A DNA stretch of 51,932 bases from Gammaproteobacteria bacterium (GTDB lineage: Bacteria; Pseudomonadota; Gammaproteobacteria; Pseudomonadales; Porticoccaceae). Of the stretch, positions 41,217-50,228 are shown piece by piece. Location of the stretch: NCBI GenBank assembly GCA_003645535.1, contig QNFP01000003.1, positions 1 through 51,932 on the forward strand. Direction: 5' to 3'. Numbering within the stretch: the stretch's first letter is position 1; each line of letters starts with the position of its first letter. The notes beneath the pieces were generated by a model. The model did no database searches and was not told the DNA's origin. It saw only the letters and a program-made list of their open reading frames with translations. Made by a program: the position numbers and the translations under genes.

Positions 41217-42896
41217 ATGACAATAAATAGACAAATCCTGATAGCTGTTATATGTGTCGGGGCGTCACAATTCGCATTCGGACAATCTTGTGGTACTTAC
41301 CGATTTCCAGACCGATCAAATTCGTTGGGGACTGCAATATACGGATCCTTAGCAAAAGTATATGCAGATGCCGCAGGCCGCCAATATATGGGGACAGCAA
41401 CGGTCATTGACGTTACAAGGGGCTTGCTGATTACGGCGTCCCATGTTTCGAAATATGGCGATGCTTATGTGGTTTTTCCACACCTCGGGGATGACAAACT
41501 CAGAAAAGCGATTGCGGTCAAACGTGTCCCTCAGGCTAATGGTACCGAGGAGTTGGAAGGCGATTCCTGGAACAGAGTCAGGGATATACTCATTCTTAAA
41601 CTAGCTGAAGACACGCCGGGTATTCGGAGTGTGGAAATTTGGCCAGAAGAACTTGATTTGAGAGACAGAGAGTTCACCTTTTTTGGTTTCAATGGTAATT
41701 CAAAAACTGCGATAAAGGGCGAGGCGAACGCAAGTATCCCATCTCCCCAAAAGGCAGGGCTAACTGCTGAATGTACCCTCGAGTTTAGAGAGAACGTTGA
41801 GGCTGGTGACAGCGGCGCGCCCGTTTTCGATAATAGGGGCCTACTTGTAGGGGTGGTAATTCAACAAAAGAATGAACATCGTAGCGGAAGATATGTTCCC
41901 GCGTACTGCTTTCAGCATTTGGTAATGGATGCTATCGATGATCCAGCCATTGATTTCGATGATGGGTCGACCAAAAATCTGGCCAGTAAATTTAAGAACA
42001 GCAACCTCGGACTTTTGAAACAGAAACTACAATCTCAGCCCTACCCGCGCTCGGGCAACGAGATCTCAAATATCGAGCTTAGCGCATTGCTTCGCGCAGC
42101 CTCCTCCAATGATAACTACATAAGAATGCTAGATTCACGACATGACTGCCCGTTGAGGCAGGCGATTATACATCGAGGCATTGACTATGACCTGTATGAA
42201 GGCTATCTCTACGCGAGAATGCGTCTAGCGGGGAATTCGCTACGGGATGAAGCTGATCAAATCGCTTCCTTTTCAATGACCGACAGGACTGACATAGGGG
42301 TTTACTCCAGAATGGATGCCACGGCAGCTAAGCTATATCGTGCATACATCGCCAATCAATTGAATCCACCGGCCGTTAATCGTAAGGCGACAATCCATGA
42401 GGCGCGATTCCCTGTCGGCGCGGGTTCAGCCACTAGCCTAGGCACTGTATTCAAATCGCTCGCGGATGTTGAGTATAGAATTGCACAATACGCAGTGGAC
42501 CCCAGCCCTCATATTCAGGAAGCCAAGTCGGCCGGTGCGGTTGCCGCGTTATTGTCGACGCAGGGCCCCACCCGAGGATCTGCGATGGCCACCATTGGGG
42601 ATGCCTACCTGATTACGGCAAATAAAACCCACCGGGAACAGGACTATTTCAGGGCCAGGGCTGGGTACAGCGCCGCATTAGCGGAGGGATTTGATCAAAA
42701 GTGGGTCAAAGAAAACTATAAGGCGACCTATCTCACGCAGTACAATACTGCCTCGGCCGAGGCCTTAGATAATTACACCCCACCCGAACAATTTCAAAAA
42801 TTGCTTGCTGACGAGCTGGATGAGAATAGCGTACGAGATAAGCTGGTCGAAATCGTAGAGCAATCCCAAGTCTATACATTTGTTCCCCTGAATTGA
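41217..42896 (+). CDS. Secreted trypsin-like (S1) serine protease with C-terminal extension
   Basis: The 559-residue protein has a signal peptide (1-22) and a trypsin fold with complete triad: His76 (LLITASHVSKYG), Asp123 (RVRDILILKL), Ser199 (EAGDSGAPVFDNRG). The roughly 310-residue C-terminal extension is helical and may be a TPR-like or substrate-binding region, including the segment YFRARAGYSAALAEGFDQKW. A strong AGGAGG lies upstream. It follows the Trypco2-like gene by 16 bp, so the two form a functional pair. The target is unknown. Confidence 0.85.
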   Translation: MTINRQILIAVICVGASQFAFGQSCGTYRFPDRSNSLGTAIYGSLAKVYADAAGRQYMGTATVIDVTRGLLITASHVSKYGDAYVVFPHLGDDKLRKAIAVKRVPQANGTEELEGDSWNRVRDILILKLAEDTPGIRSVEIWPEELDLRDREFTFFGFNGNSKTAIKGEANASIPSPQKAGLTAECTLEFRENVEAGDSGAPVFDNRGLLVGVVIQQKNEHRSGRYVPAYCFQHLVMDAIDDPAIDFDDGSTKNLASKFKNSNLGLLKQKLQSQPYPRSGNEISNIELSALLRAASSNDNYIRMLDSRHDCPLRQAIIHRGIDYDLYEGYLYARMRLAGNSLRDEADQIASFSMTDRTDIGVYSRMDATAAKLYRAYIANQLNPPAVNRKATIHEARFPVGAGSATSLGTVFKSLADVEYRIAQYAVDPSPHIQEAKSAGAVAALLSTQGPTRGSAMATIGDAYLITANKTHREQDYFRARAGYSAALAEGFDQKWVKENYKATYLTQYNTASAEALDNYTPPEQFQKLLADELDENSVRDKLVEIVEQSQVYTFVPLN

Positions 42897-43229
42897 ATTC
42901 GGGAGGTAGTAAGAAGTCTCCAAGTTTGGCGCCGCTAGATTGTTGGTTTGGTTATCCTATGGTTTGACTGCGGATTCTACTCCTAACAATAAAATTGGGA
43001 ATGCGCACTTTTCTCTCGGACTATCCAATCGCGTGGGCCTCACCTGTACCCCGCACCCCGTACTGGGCGTGTAATCGCGTGTAATGTAAATTTTCCACCT
43101 ACAGAACTATTCTCGAGTTAAGAAGGTTTAGATTTTGATGCGAGACTCCTGCAATGGCTGTAGCCTCGATAATTCAACGTTATCTAGCAGCCAAAGAAAG
43201 GTTGCAAAGGTCTGGTGGGGGTATAAGTT
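42897..43229. other. Intergenic region carrying operator E
   Basis: No gene is seen in this 333-bp stretch. It separates the trypsin and hydrolase transcription units and contains the direct repeat at 43069-43085 with its -10-like hexamer. The leader from there to the hydrolase ATG is about 115 bp. Confidence 0.5.
43069..43113 (+). promoter_or_regulatory. Operator site E plus -10, upstream of the alpha/beta hydrolase
   Basis: GTGTAAT at 43069-43075 and 43079-43085, then exactly 22 bp, then TATTCT (43108-43113). The spacing equals that of sites A, B and F. Confidence 0.72.
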
Positions 43230-44642
43230 ATGAGGCTCATTTTTGTCCATGGTTGGAGTGTTACACATACTAATACGTACGGCGAATTGCCAGCGAGTTT
43301 AGTCGCCAGCGCCTCGGCACATAATCTTGAAGTTGATATCACGCACATTTATCTTGGAAAATATATCAGCTTTAGAGACGAAGTCACCCTTGACGATATC
43401 GCGATCGCCTTTGATACGGCGTTGAGAGACCTGCCGGGGAACGCAAATACGCTTCAGCCGTTTTCCTGCATAACGCATTCCACAGGTGGACCGGTGGTTC
43501 GACATTGGGTAAACAGATTTTATGGTGCGCGAAAGCTATCAGATTTACCCCTTGTGCACCTGGTCATGCTCGCACCTGCAAATCACGGATCAAGCCTAGC
43601 GGTTTTGGGAAAGAAACGGGTTGGCCGCATAAATTCATGGTTCCGTGGCATAGAGCCAGGCCAGCGTGTTCTCGATTGGCTGGCCCTTGGTAGCGATGGG
43701 CAGTGGTCACTCAATGAAGATTTTCTGAGTTATCGCTCGGCAAAGCACAATTTCTTTCCCTTTGTATTAGCAGGCCAGGGTATAGATACCAAATTTTATG
43801 ACTTTGTTAACAGCTACCTTGTCGAACCTGGTAGTGATGGTGTGGTTCGAGTAGCCGGCGCTAACATGAACTTCCGTTATTTATCGCTTATTCAATCTGA
43901 GATTCCAATTAAGCCCCGTGGGAATGTGCTAAAGCTGGAGTATAACGAGAGACGTCCAGTGAGGCGCCCTACCCCTGTTCCTATCGGGGTGTTCTCCGAG
44001 TTTAGCCACTCCGGTAGCAAGATGGGAATTATGGCTGTCAAAAGCAAAGCTCACTCTCATCAGCTTATTGTGTCTAAAATATTGCAATGTCTGTCGGTGA
44101 CAGGGGCTAATGATTACGCACAGGTAGGTATCGATCTCGCTCGGATCACAGAGAGTGAGCAATATAAAAAGCCTGCTGGTAAATCTGGAAAAATCAGTCG
44201 TTACAGTATGCTCGTATTTAGAGTTCGTGATCAATCGGGCAACACAATAGGGTATGAAGATTTTGACATTCACCTGCTCGCTGGGAAGACCTATCGAAGT
44301 GACAAGCTACCTACCGGGTTTTTCATCGATAAGCAGCTGAATAAAGAGACTAGCTCTCTGGTATATTTTGTTGATGCTGACAAGATGTCGGAATTAAGAG
44401 ACGGCTGTTATGGATTGCGCGTCGTTGTACGACCGCAGAAGGGATTTTCATATTACGCTACTGGCGAGTTCCAGTCGGAAGGACTTCCTATAGACAGTGT
44501 ATTTGCGCCCAATGAAACAACATATATCGACATTACCATGAATAGAAATATCGACAGGAATGTATTCCATTTTTCCTCTGCAAAGGAGCCGCGAGAGAGC
44601 TTTAAGAACACCAAGCCATCGAGACGTAGTACATCGCGATAA
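43230..44642 (+). CDS. Cytoplasmic alpha/beta hydrolase (lipase/phospholipase-like) with C-terminal domain
   Basis: The 470-residue protein opens with the oxyanion motif LIFVHGWSVTH and has the nucleophile elbow THSTGGPVVRHW (Ser84). An acidic candidate lies in GSDGVVRVAGANM, and a late His in EFSHSGSKMG completes a plausible triad. The last 170 residues form a beta-rich accessory domain with no family I know. No signal peptide is present. Esterase or phospholipase activity is likely; membrane lipid is a reasonable substrate guess for a conflict effector. GGTGGGGG precedes the ATG, and operator E lies about 145 bp upstream. Confidence 0.78.
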   Translation: MRLIFVHGWSVTHTNTYGELPASLVASASAHNLEVDITHIYLGKYISFRDEVTLDDIAIAFDTALRDLPGNANTLQPFSCITHSTGGPVVRHWVNRFYGARKLSDLPLVHLVMLAPANHGSSLAVLGKKRVGRINSWFRGIEPGQRVLDWLALGSDGQWSLNEDFLSYRSAKHNFFPFVLAGQGIDTKFYDFVNSYLVEPGSDGVVRVAGANMNFRYLSLIQSEIPIKPRGNVLKLEYNERRPVRRPTPVPIGVFSEFSHSGSKMGIMAVKSKAHSHQLIVSKILQCLSVTGANDYAQVGIDLARITESEQYKKPAGKSGKISRYSMLVFRVRDQSGNTIGYEDFDIHLLAGKTYRSDKLPTGFFIDKQLNKETSSLVYFVDADKMSELRDGCYGLRVVVRPQKGFSYYATGEFQSEGLPIDSVFAPNETTYIDITMNRNIDRNVFHFSSAKEPRESFKNTKPSRRSTSR

Positions 44643-44836
44643 TGCATTAACCAATGCGGCGGGCCTCGTAATGAGAAAGGACATGAGCAGTCACCATGGA
44701 TTGAAGACACTGGCACGACTGGCTATGTATTGCCGTACTCATACATTTAGTCAGGTAACGTCTAAACAAATATTCAGTTCTAACGGGCAGCCCCGCTACC
44801 AACAGGAAATCTAGAGCACGCAGCACTCTTCCTACC

Positions 44837-45451
44837 CTATCTCGCCTGGCCTGGGACCCTATTCCGATTTGAGCGCTCATCTGTAGTTGATATTTTCAGC
44901 AGGTGGTAGAACCAAGTAGAAAAATCAATTTCGTGCTCCAAGGAACCTGGAAGCCCTTCAGTTGCCCTAAAGATTTCTCTTGCTACTCCACCAGGAGAGG
45001 GGATGGCAATAATTTTCGGAGCGCTTTCCAGATCCAATAACATCTCGTATTCATCCCAAACGCCTTCCATTCCACCGATAAAAACGGCCGCTTCGATCTC
45101 GTAAGCACTGAATAAACGTTGCCGCATCAGGTAAAGGCTGTCATTCCGGTTATCGTTAACAGCATCGATGTAAGTTACATTGTTAAATCGCTGATTATCC
45201 TCCGGGTACTGATCTTCAAAAAAGCGGCTCTGGAATAGACAAACCGCATGGGAATACTCAATTTCGAGACGTTCTGCCGCAGCCCATATCATAGGAGTAA
45301 TCGCTGGATGTCCACCCCAGACAAGCAATCGACGCCCCAATACCACCTCTACGAGTGCCGAGACAGCTTCACGGATGAGGAAAGGATCAGCAGTCTCGTA
45401 CCCCTGCCTACCGGGGAGTGGGACACTTGCTGACAAAAATACCGCCCCCAT
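44837..45451 (-). CDS. SLOG-domain protein
   Basis: Starting at the ATG at 45451, two bases after the TIR gene stop, the protein has 204 residues. The N-terminus MGAVFLSASVPLPGR, then ALVEVVLGRRLLVWGGHPAI and AAVFIGGMEGVWDEYEMLLD, follow the Rossmann-like SLOG pattern (Gly-rich loops for nucleotide ligands). SLOG domains bind NAD-derived signals such as cyclic ADP-ribose variants in Thoeris. No Sir2 or other effector domain is fused, so it may be the sensor half of a split system with the TIRs, or a signal-metabolising enzyme. An upstream start (45508) would overlap the TIR gene and is less likely. Confidence 0.75.
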   Translation of the reverse strand: MGAVFLSASVPLPGRQGYETADPFLIREAVSALVEVVLGRRLLVWGGHPAITPMIWAAAERLEIEYSHAVCLFQSRFFEDQYPEDNQRFNNVTYIDAVNDNRNDSLYLMRQRLFSAYEIEAAVFIGGMEGVWDEYEMLLDLESAPKIIAIPSPGGVAREIFRATEGLPGSLEHEIDFSTWFYHLLKISTTDERSNRNRVPGQAR

Positions 45452-45453
45452 AA

Positions 45454-46593
45454 CTATTCGCTGTCCCAGGCGGTAAAGTCCCAGCCAACCGATGATAATT
45501 TCATCCACCGTATCAGTGGAATATTGTCACCAAGCCAGTCGAGATGCACACACCAACGAGGCATGACGCCTATAGCGTCATAAATTAAAACAGCGGCCTC
45601 GCCATCAGCATCATCCGCGATGTCATTCAATACTTCGGCAGACGGTACTCCAATTGTCGGATATGCCAGCACTGTTTTGCCACGCGGCAACGTCACGCGA
45701 AACCTCCGCATAGGGCCTGCTTGCTCACTTTTTGCGCCAATTTCGCGTAGTGCTGTATCGATAGTTCCAGCCAAATTTGCATATCGCACGGCAATGCTTT
45801 TACTGCGCAGCCCCTCAATCGTCTGGCATATCTTCTCCAATGCCGGCGTCTTTAAACAATTGTCTCTAGTGATATCCTGATCACGAAGTTGCACATTGTC
45901 AGTGATAGCCAGACCGGGAACCATATCTACGCCCGGCCATCCAACCCGTAGAATGGCCGCCCTTTTATAACTGGCTTTCCCGAATTCCTCACGAGTCCAT
46001 CTGCTGCCAAAGTAGTCGGCGGTATCCAGCATTATCATCACATCTGATTCGCAGAGCCTGTGCCACAGAACTTCCTGAAAAGTCTCACCTGGCCGGACAT
46101 CATGAGTATCAAGAAATACGTCAAACTGACGAGCACTCAACTTATCAAATAATTGCAGGGCGGCTTCTCGTGACTTTTCGCGTCGGTAGCTCAGAAATAC
46201 GCGCCTCTGCTTAGGTAGAAGGCCTAAACACTCCATCACTGCACTGGCAATCGCCGCCGGACGATCCGCACCCGAATATTCCATCGCATTAACGTGTGAA
46301 ACTTCAGGAGGTAGCTCAGCGCTGCAACGGGTCAGGAAGGAAACTATTGGAATGACGGGTGAACTGGACCTGACGCTTTGTGGCCTCACAAATACTGGAA
46401 CGTCCCCACCACCGACAAAAAGCCCTACAGTTGCAATCGGCAGTGGAGAAAAGCTCTCGTCACCCATTAGGATCTCGATATCTATCCCAATTGCTAAATC
46501 AAGGGTACCAGCCAGCGCCGCAATAGCTTCCCTGATTTGGCCGTCGAAATTATCGATCGATCCAAAAACTACTATTCTATAGATAGGATTCAT
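45454..46593 (-). CDS. TIR-domain protein with N- and C-terminal accessory domains
   Basis: From the ATG at 46593 (AGGAAACGG upstream) the protein has 379 residues. An N-terminal Rossmann-like domain (1-125) is followed by a canonical TIR (about 130-260): RRVFLSYRREKSREA, FDVFLDTHDVRPGETF, MIMLDTADYFGSRWTREEF with the catalytic Glu203. A C-terminal alpha/beta domain of about 110 residues follows. The TIR NADase residues are intact. The gene is second in the TIR-TIR-SLOG operon. A TTG at 46638 is an alternative start overlapping the previous gene. Confidence 0.82.
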   Translation of the reverse strand: MNPIYRIVVFGSIDNFDGQIREAIAALAGTLDLAIGIDIEILMGDESFSPLPIATVGLFVGGGDVPVFVRPQSVRSSSPVIPIVSFLTRCSAELPPEVSHVNAMEYSGADRPAAIASAVMECLGLLPKQRRVFLSYRREKSREAALQLFDKLSARQFDVFLDTHDVRPGETFQEVLWHRLCESDVMIMLDTADYFGSRWTREEFGKASYKRAAILRVGWPGVDMVPGLAITDNVQLRDQDITRDNCLKTPALEKICQTIEGLRSKSIAVRYANLAGTIDTALREIGAKSEQAGPMRRFRVTLPRGKTVLAYPTIGVPSAEVLNDIADDADGEAAVLIYDAIGVMPRWCVHLDWLGDNIPLIRWMKLSSVGWDFTAWDSE

Positions 46594-46634
46594 CCGTTTC
46601 CTGCGCCAAAACCAGCAATAGGTTAAAACCTTGT

Positions 46635-47126
46635 TCAATTGTCGTTACGTATATCTATAGCCTCTTCGATCCAATCCGCAATATTGTCGCTTATATGGGT
46701 GTATACGCCCTGACTCGTAGTTTGAGAAGGATTTTTTACTTTAGCGATGCTGGATAGAGCCTTTCCACCAACTGTAAACCCATCAAACGGATTATTTCCC
46801 TTGGTAGATTGATTACCAGCTGAATCCTTGAGTTTATGGACACATATGCCTACAACGCCCTTACCGGACTCCCAGGCCTTTTTAACCTCATATTTAATCC
46901 ACTTTCGACCGGCAGTTTTCGCGCCGACTAACACAACCACGCAGGAACGGCCATTCATCTGGCCATCTATCCATTTCTCGATAGCCTTATCACCACCCTT
47001 TTTGACCGTTTCCCAGTCATTGTCAGCGGCAGGCTTATTTCCCTCAACTGCGCCGATATTTCGAACCTGGGACGCGCGCCAATTATCTTTATCGTAGTGG
47101 AAGCTGTAGAACACTTTACGAGCCAT
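46635..47126 (-). CDS. ThsB-type TIR-domain protein
   Basis: The 163-residue protein is a ThsB/DUF1863-type TIR: MARKVFYSFHYDKDNWRASQ, VVVLVGAKTAGRKWIKYEV with catalytic Glu80, KGVVGICVHKLKD and the typical KGNNPFDGF. In Thoeris such proteins make the cyclic ADP-ribose signal. It is the first gene of the operon with the larger TIR and the SLOG gene, and has a good ribosome binding site (AAAGGAAACC). Operator F lies 112 bp upstream. Confidence 0.87.
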   Translation of the reverse strand: MARKVFYSFHYDKDNWRASQVRNIGAVEGNKPAADNDWETVKKGGDKAIEKWIDGQMNGRSCVVVLVGAKTAGRKWIKYEVKKAWESGKGVVGICVHKLKDSAGNQSTKGNNPFDGFTVGGKALSSIAKVKNPSQTTSQGVYTHISDNIADWIEEAIDIRNDN

Positions 47127-47209
47127 ATTTGGTTTCCTTTAGAACAATTAACATCGCTACTACTATTATTCCGTACCAGATGTAGCAGTGACAATGCGGA
47201 TTTACCGCA

Positions 47210-47254
47210 ATCCTACACGCCGCATACCACCAATGCGATTACACGAGATTACAC
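47210..47254 (-). promoter_or_regulatory. Operator site F plus -10, upstream of the TIR-TIR-SLOG operon
   Basis: On the minus strand GTGTAAT lies at 47254-47248 and 47244-47238, then 22 bp, then TAGGAT (47215-47210). The TIR gene starts 112 bp from the proximal half-site. Confidence 0.72.
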
Positions 47255-47285
47255 GCCGGGAATAGGCGCAATGGCAATTCCGCAA

Positions 47286-47330
47286 GTGTAATTCTCTGTA
47301 ATTCGCTGTAATGGAAAGCGCGCCCATATG
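47286..47330 (+). promoter_or_regulatory. Triple operator site G, upstream of the 157-residue gene
   Basis: Three half-sites at exact 10-bp steps: GTGTAAT (47286-47292), CTGTAAT (47296-47302), CTGTAAT (47306-47312). Counting 22 bp from the second gives CATATG (47325-47330), a poor -10. It is divergent from site F, only 31 bp away. Confidence 0.65.
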
Positions 47331-47371
47331 CGGTCACAGTCACCGCTCGACTAACACGCAGGAGCAAGAAG

Positions 47372-47845
47372 ATGGAATTCAACGTACCCCAAGGTGGCAG
47401 CAGTATCTGCCACATAGACGTATACCCTGAACTACCTCAGAATGGCGCCGCCCAGGACTGGAGACTGGTGAATACTTCACTGACACCCACTGAAGATGTG
47501 GATAGTTTAGACGTTCAGTTCGCGTTAGCGTCTTCACCTCAGGAGCGTCAATCAGAACGTATGATTTTGGTATTTTCAATCAGTGAAACCGTGCAAACCC
47601 CCGAGACTTCCTGGCGCTTTACTCAGGGCGGCTTGATGTATTGTGAAGGGCAGGCGGACATTTTGGATGATATGAATTTCAACATTAGCAATGATGGGAA
47701 GGTGCTAACAGCGACTGTGAAATGCCTTACGGACCTGGACATGAGTTTCAATTTTAGTCTTATGGCGCTGCATAAAGACAATGTATCTGGGGAGTGTAAG
47801 ATTTTTGGGTCTTCGGATCCGGGTGGAACAATTTTGCGACGCTAG
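47372..47845 (+). CDS. Small acidic hypothetical protein convergent with the kinase gene
   Basis: The 157-residue soluble protein alternates short beta-strand-like segments (SICHIDVYPEL, RMILVFSISETV, KVLTATVKCL, FNFSLMALHK), suggesting an Ig-like or jelly-roll beta sandwich. No family is recognised. There is no signal peptide. Its stop overlaps the kinase gene stop by four bases in convergent orientation. It has its own triple operator G, so it is probably co-regulated with the neighbouring immune genes; a kinase substrate or partner is possible but not shown. Confidence 0.6.
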   Translation: MEFNVPQGGSSICHIDVYPELPQNGAAQDWRLVNTSLTPTEDVDSLDVQFALASSPQERQSERMILVFSISETVQTPETSWRFTQGGLMYCEGQADILDDMNFNISNDGKVLTATVKCLTDLDMSFNFSLMALHKDNVSGECKIFGSSDPGGTILRR

Positions 47846-50223
47846 AGACCGTATTGATTGACGTTGGCACAGCGATCTACAACTCCAGCCTGCGCTAGCA
47901 GGTCGGAGAATTGTGGCTCCGCGCACAGAGGATCAAACCAGGGTAGGCTGAACCAGATAGCACCAAAATTTGAATTCAAAGCCTGCTCTATCTCAACCAC
48001 TGCCGCAATGTTCTGGCCAGCCAATGTATAAACCAGCGCCGCGCTGAAGGCCATCTGCGGCCGTTCCACTCCGTTATGTTCGATGCGCCTAAGCACTGCG
48101 ATAGCCTGCTCAAAAAGCCCCATCTGGGCCAGGGATTGTGAAACAAACATGAGAACGACGAGATCATCGCTAGCACTTTCTTGTGCCACCAGCTGACCAT
48201 ACAGTTGTTCTGCCGTTTCTTTGTTGCCCAGAAGCGATTCTGCATCAGCCATGTTAAGTATTATCTCAGGTTTTCTACTACCTTCATTATAGGCAATGGT
48301 GAATTGTTTTCTAGCATTCGAATAATCGCCTTTTAGCATATAAGCCAAGCCCAAGTCATTGTAGTTTAGAGCATGTGGTTGAACAGCAAGGGATTGTTTA
48401 ATACGGGCGATCGCTTCATCCAGATAACCCCCCTCCATTAATATCATCCCCATAGCGCCGAGAGTCCTTATGTCATTGGGGTAGAGGTCAAGAGATATTT
48501 TTAATGTCGCGATAGCTTTTTCTGGCTTTCCCCAGTCATAATAATTTGCTCCCATACTGTAATAAAGCTCGCGGCTTGGTTTAAGACCCACTGCTTTCAT
48601 ATAATAATGGTCGGCTTTTTCATACTCAGTCATATAAGAGAACAGGTCGCCATTCAGTTTATTGATAAGCACCTCATCAGCGCTCAGTCCTTCCATCGCC
48701 TTTACTTCTACCGCCGCCATTTCGTAGTCCCTTCGGGCAATAGCGACCTTAAACCAACTCTGCCTCAGTAATACTGAGTTTCCAGCCCAGGTCTCCGCGT
48801 GTGTCAGTATCGCCTCCAATTTATCCAGATAGGCGACATCCCCACTTTCATCGTACATTTCCAGTGCGGAGTGCGCGTATAAATCATACAGGGGTAAAAA
48901 TCGATTAGCGTCACCAAGCAATACCTCCAGCCGACCCAGTGTCTCGCGTTGCACACCCCCACCCACGTAGGATGCCTGGTACAACTTCAAATACTCCCTA
49001 AATGCCTCCTCCGTAATAAGTTCGCTCGCGTCTGGGTTGGCTTTGCTGTTTGGATACAGCTGACGCCACTGACGTTGCACGATACTGTAAGACTCTAGCG
49101 TCGAATCCACCAAAATGGACGTGGCACGCCGTTTGAGCACGGCAAGGTTGTCACCTGACAAACGTTCGATGGTTAATTCGCAGCTGCTTTTTCCGCAATC
49201 CAGGGAGGAGGAAATAAGCTCATCTGCTCCCACAGCTCGCGCTATCTCTGCAAAGCTGCCCTCGACGCTGGCAACTTCCCCCACGCTTACCAGCGCCAGT
49301 TTTGGGGTGGCCATCACACTTTGCTGCAGAGCCTGCTGGACTGTGGAACGGATATTCAATTGTTGTTGGTCATTTAACTCACCGGGCATTTTGATAACAG
49401 TTGGCAACACCGCCACATAATTGTGTTGTACCGGATGCTGCAACCAAAGAGTTAGTCCAGCACTCGCTGCTACTATAACTAATGCGGCGACAACTAAGGT
49501 GGTAGCTTTCTTTCGTGGAGACATTTTTGCGTTTGCTTTCGACGGTAGTGGTGTTTCGTTCTGGGTGCTATCCAACCAAAACCGGTGAAAACTCTGGGCT
49601 GCCTCATGACTTGAGGGTCGCTTCGAGGAATTTTTCTGTAACAATTGTCTCAGGAAGTCTTGCAGCACCGGAGTATTTTCTCGCTGACCTTCGAGCAGGC
49701 TCGTTGCCAGAACCCCCAATGCCAGGGTGTCCACATTGGTATCGGAGCCTGACTTTGCGATACCAAAGTCTGTTACCTTGGCAACACCATCGCGGCCAAT
49801 AAGAACATTTTCGGCCTTCAGGTCATGATGCACTACCCCTGCTTCGTGTGCGGCAGCCAGGCCCGCTGCTATCTCCGCAAGCCAACGCAGCAATTCTACG
49901 TAATCCACACGTCTTTCCCGCAGGTGTATGTGTAGATTTCGACCGTCCACATACTCCATCACCAGAGCAAGACTGCCATCTTGCTCTATGACATCATATA
50001 TTTGAACGATGTTAGGATGGTTAAGCTTCGCCAAGAGTTGCGCTTCCTGGCGAAGGTGTACTTGCCAGGAAGCGCTGGACAAATCTCTACGTATGTATTT
50101 TATCGCTACCTGGCGTTCAAGGCGTAGGTCTTTGGCCAAAAATACTTCGCCCATGCCGCCACGACCAATCGCCTGCAATATTTCATATTTCTCTGGGGGT
50201 GGTACGTTGTGGCCTGGCGTCAT
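47842..50223 (-). CDS. Transmembrane Ser/Thr protein kinase with extracytoplasmic TPR region
   Basis: The 793-residue protein has an N-terminal Hanks-type kinase: Gly-loop AIGRGGMGEVF, Lys42 (QVAIKYI), catalytic Asp134 in VVHHDLKAEN (His replaces the usual Arg, a non-RD form) and DFG (152-154). The normal activation segment with GTxxYMxPE is missing: after DFGIAKSGSDTN the sequence jumps to VDTLALGVLATSLL, about 25-30 residues short. A single transmembrane helix (about 241-261) separates it from a long TPR-rich region (about 470-790). The gene follows the FHA regulator by 5 bp. It likely senses an envelope signal and phosphorylates a cytoplasmic partner. Confidence 0.85.
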   Translation of the reverse strand: MTPGHNVPPPEKYEILQAIGRGGMGEVFLAKDLRLERQVAIKYIRRDLSSASWQVHLRQEAQLLAKLNHPNIVQIYDVIEQDGSLALVMEYVDGRNLHIHLRERRVDYVELLRWLAEIAAGLAAAHEAGVVHHDLKAENVLIGRDGVAKVTDFGIAKSGSDTNVDTLALGVLATSLLEGQRENTPVLQDFLRQLLQKNSSKRPSSHEAAQSFHRFWLDSTQNETPLPSKANAKMSPRKKATTLVVAALVIVAASAGLTLWLQHPVQHNYVAVLPTVIKMPGELNDQQQLNIRSTVQQALQQSVMATPKLALVSVGEVASVEGSFAEIARAVGADELISSSLDCGKSSCELTIERLSGDNLAVLKRRATSILVDSTLESYSIVQRQWRQLYPNSKANPDASELITEEAFREYLKLYQASYVGGGVQRETLGRLEVLLGDANRFLPLYDLYAHSALEMYDESGDVAYLDKLEAILTHAETWAGNSVLLRQSWFKVAIARRDYEMAAVEVKAMEGLSADEVLINKLNGDLFSYMTEYEKADHYYMKAVGLKPSRELYYSMGANYYDWGKPEKAIATLKISLDLYPNDIRTLGAMGMILMEGGYLDEAIARIKQSLAVQPHALNYNDLGLAYMLKGDYSNARKQFTIAYNEGSRKPEIILNMADAESLLGNKETAEQLYGQLVAQESASDDLVVLMFVSQSLAQMGLFEQAIAVLRRIEHNGVERPQMAFSAALVYTLAGQNIAAVVEIEQALNSNFGAIWFSLPWFDPLCAEPQFSDLLAQAGVVDRCANVNQYGL

Positions 50224-50228
50224 AGCTG

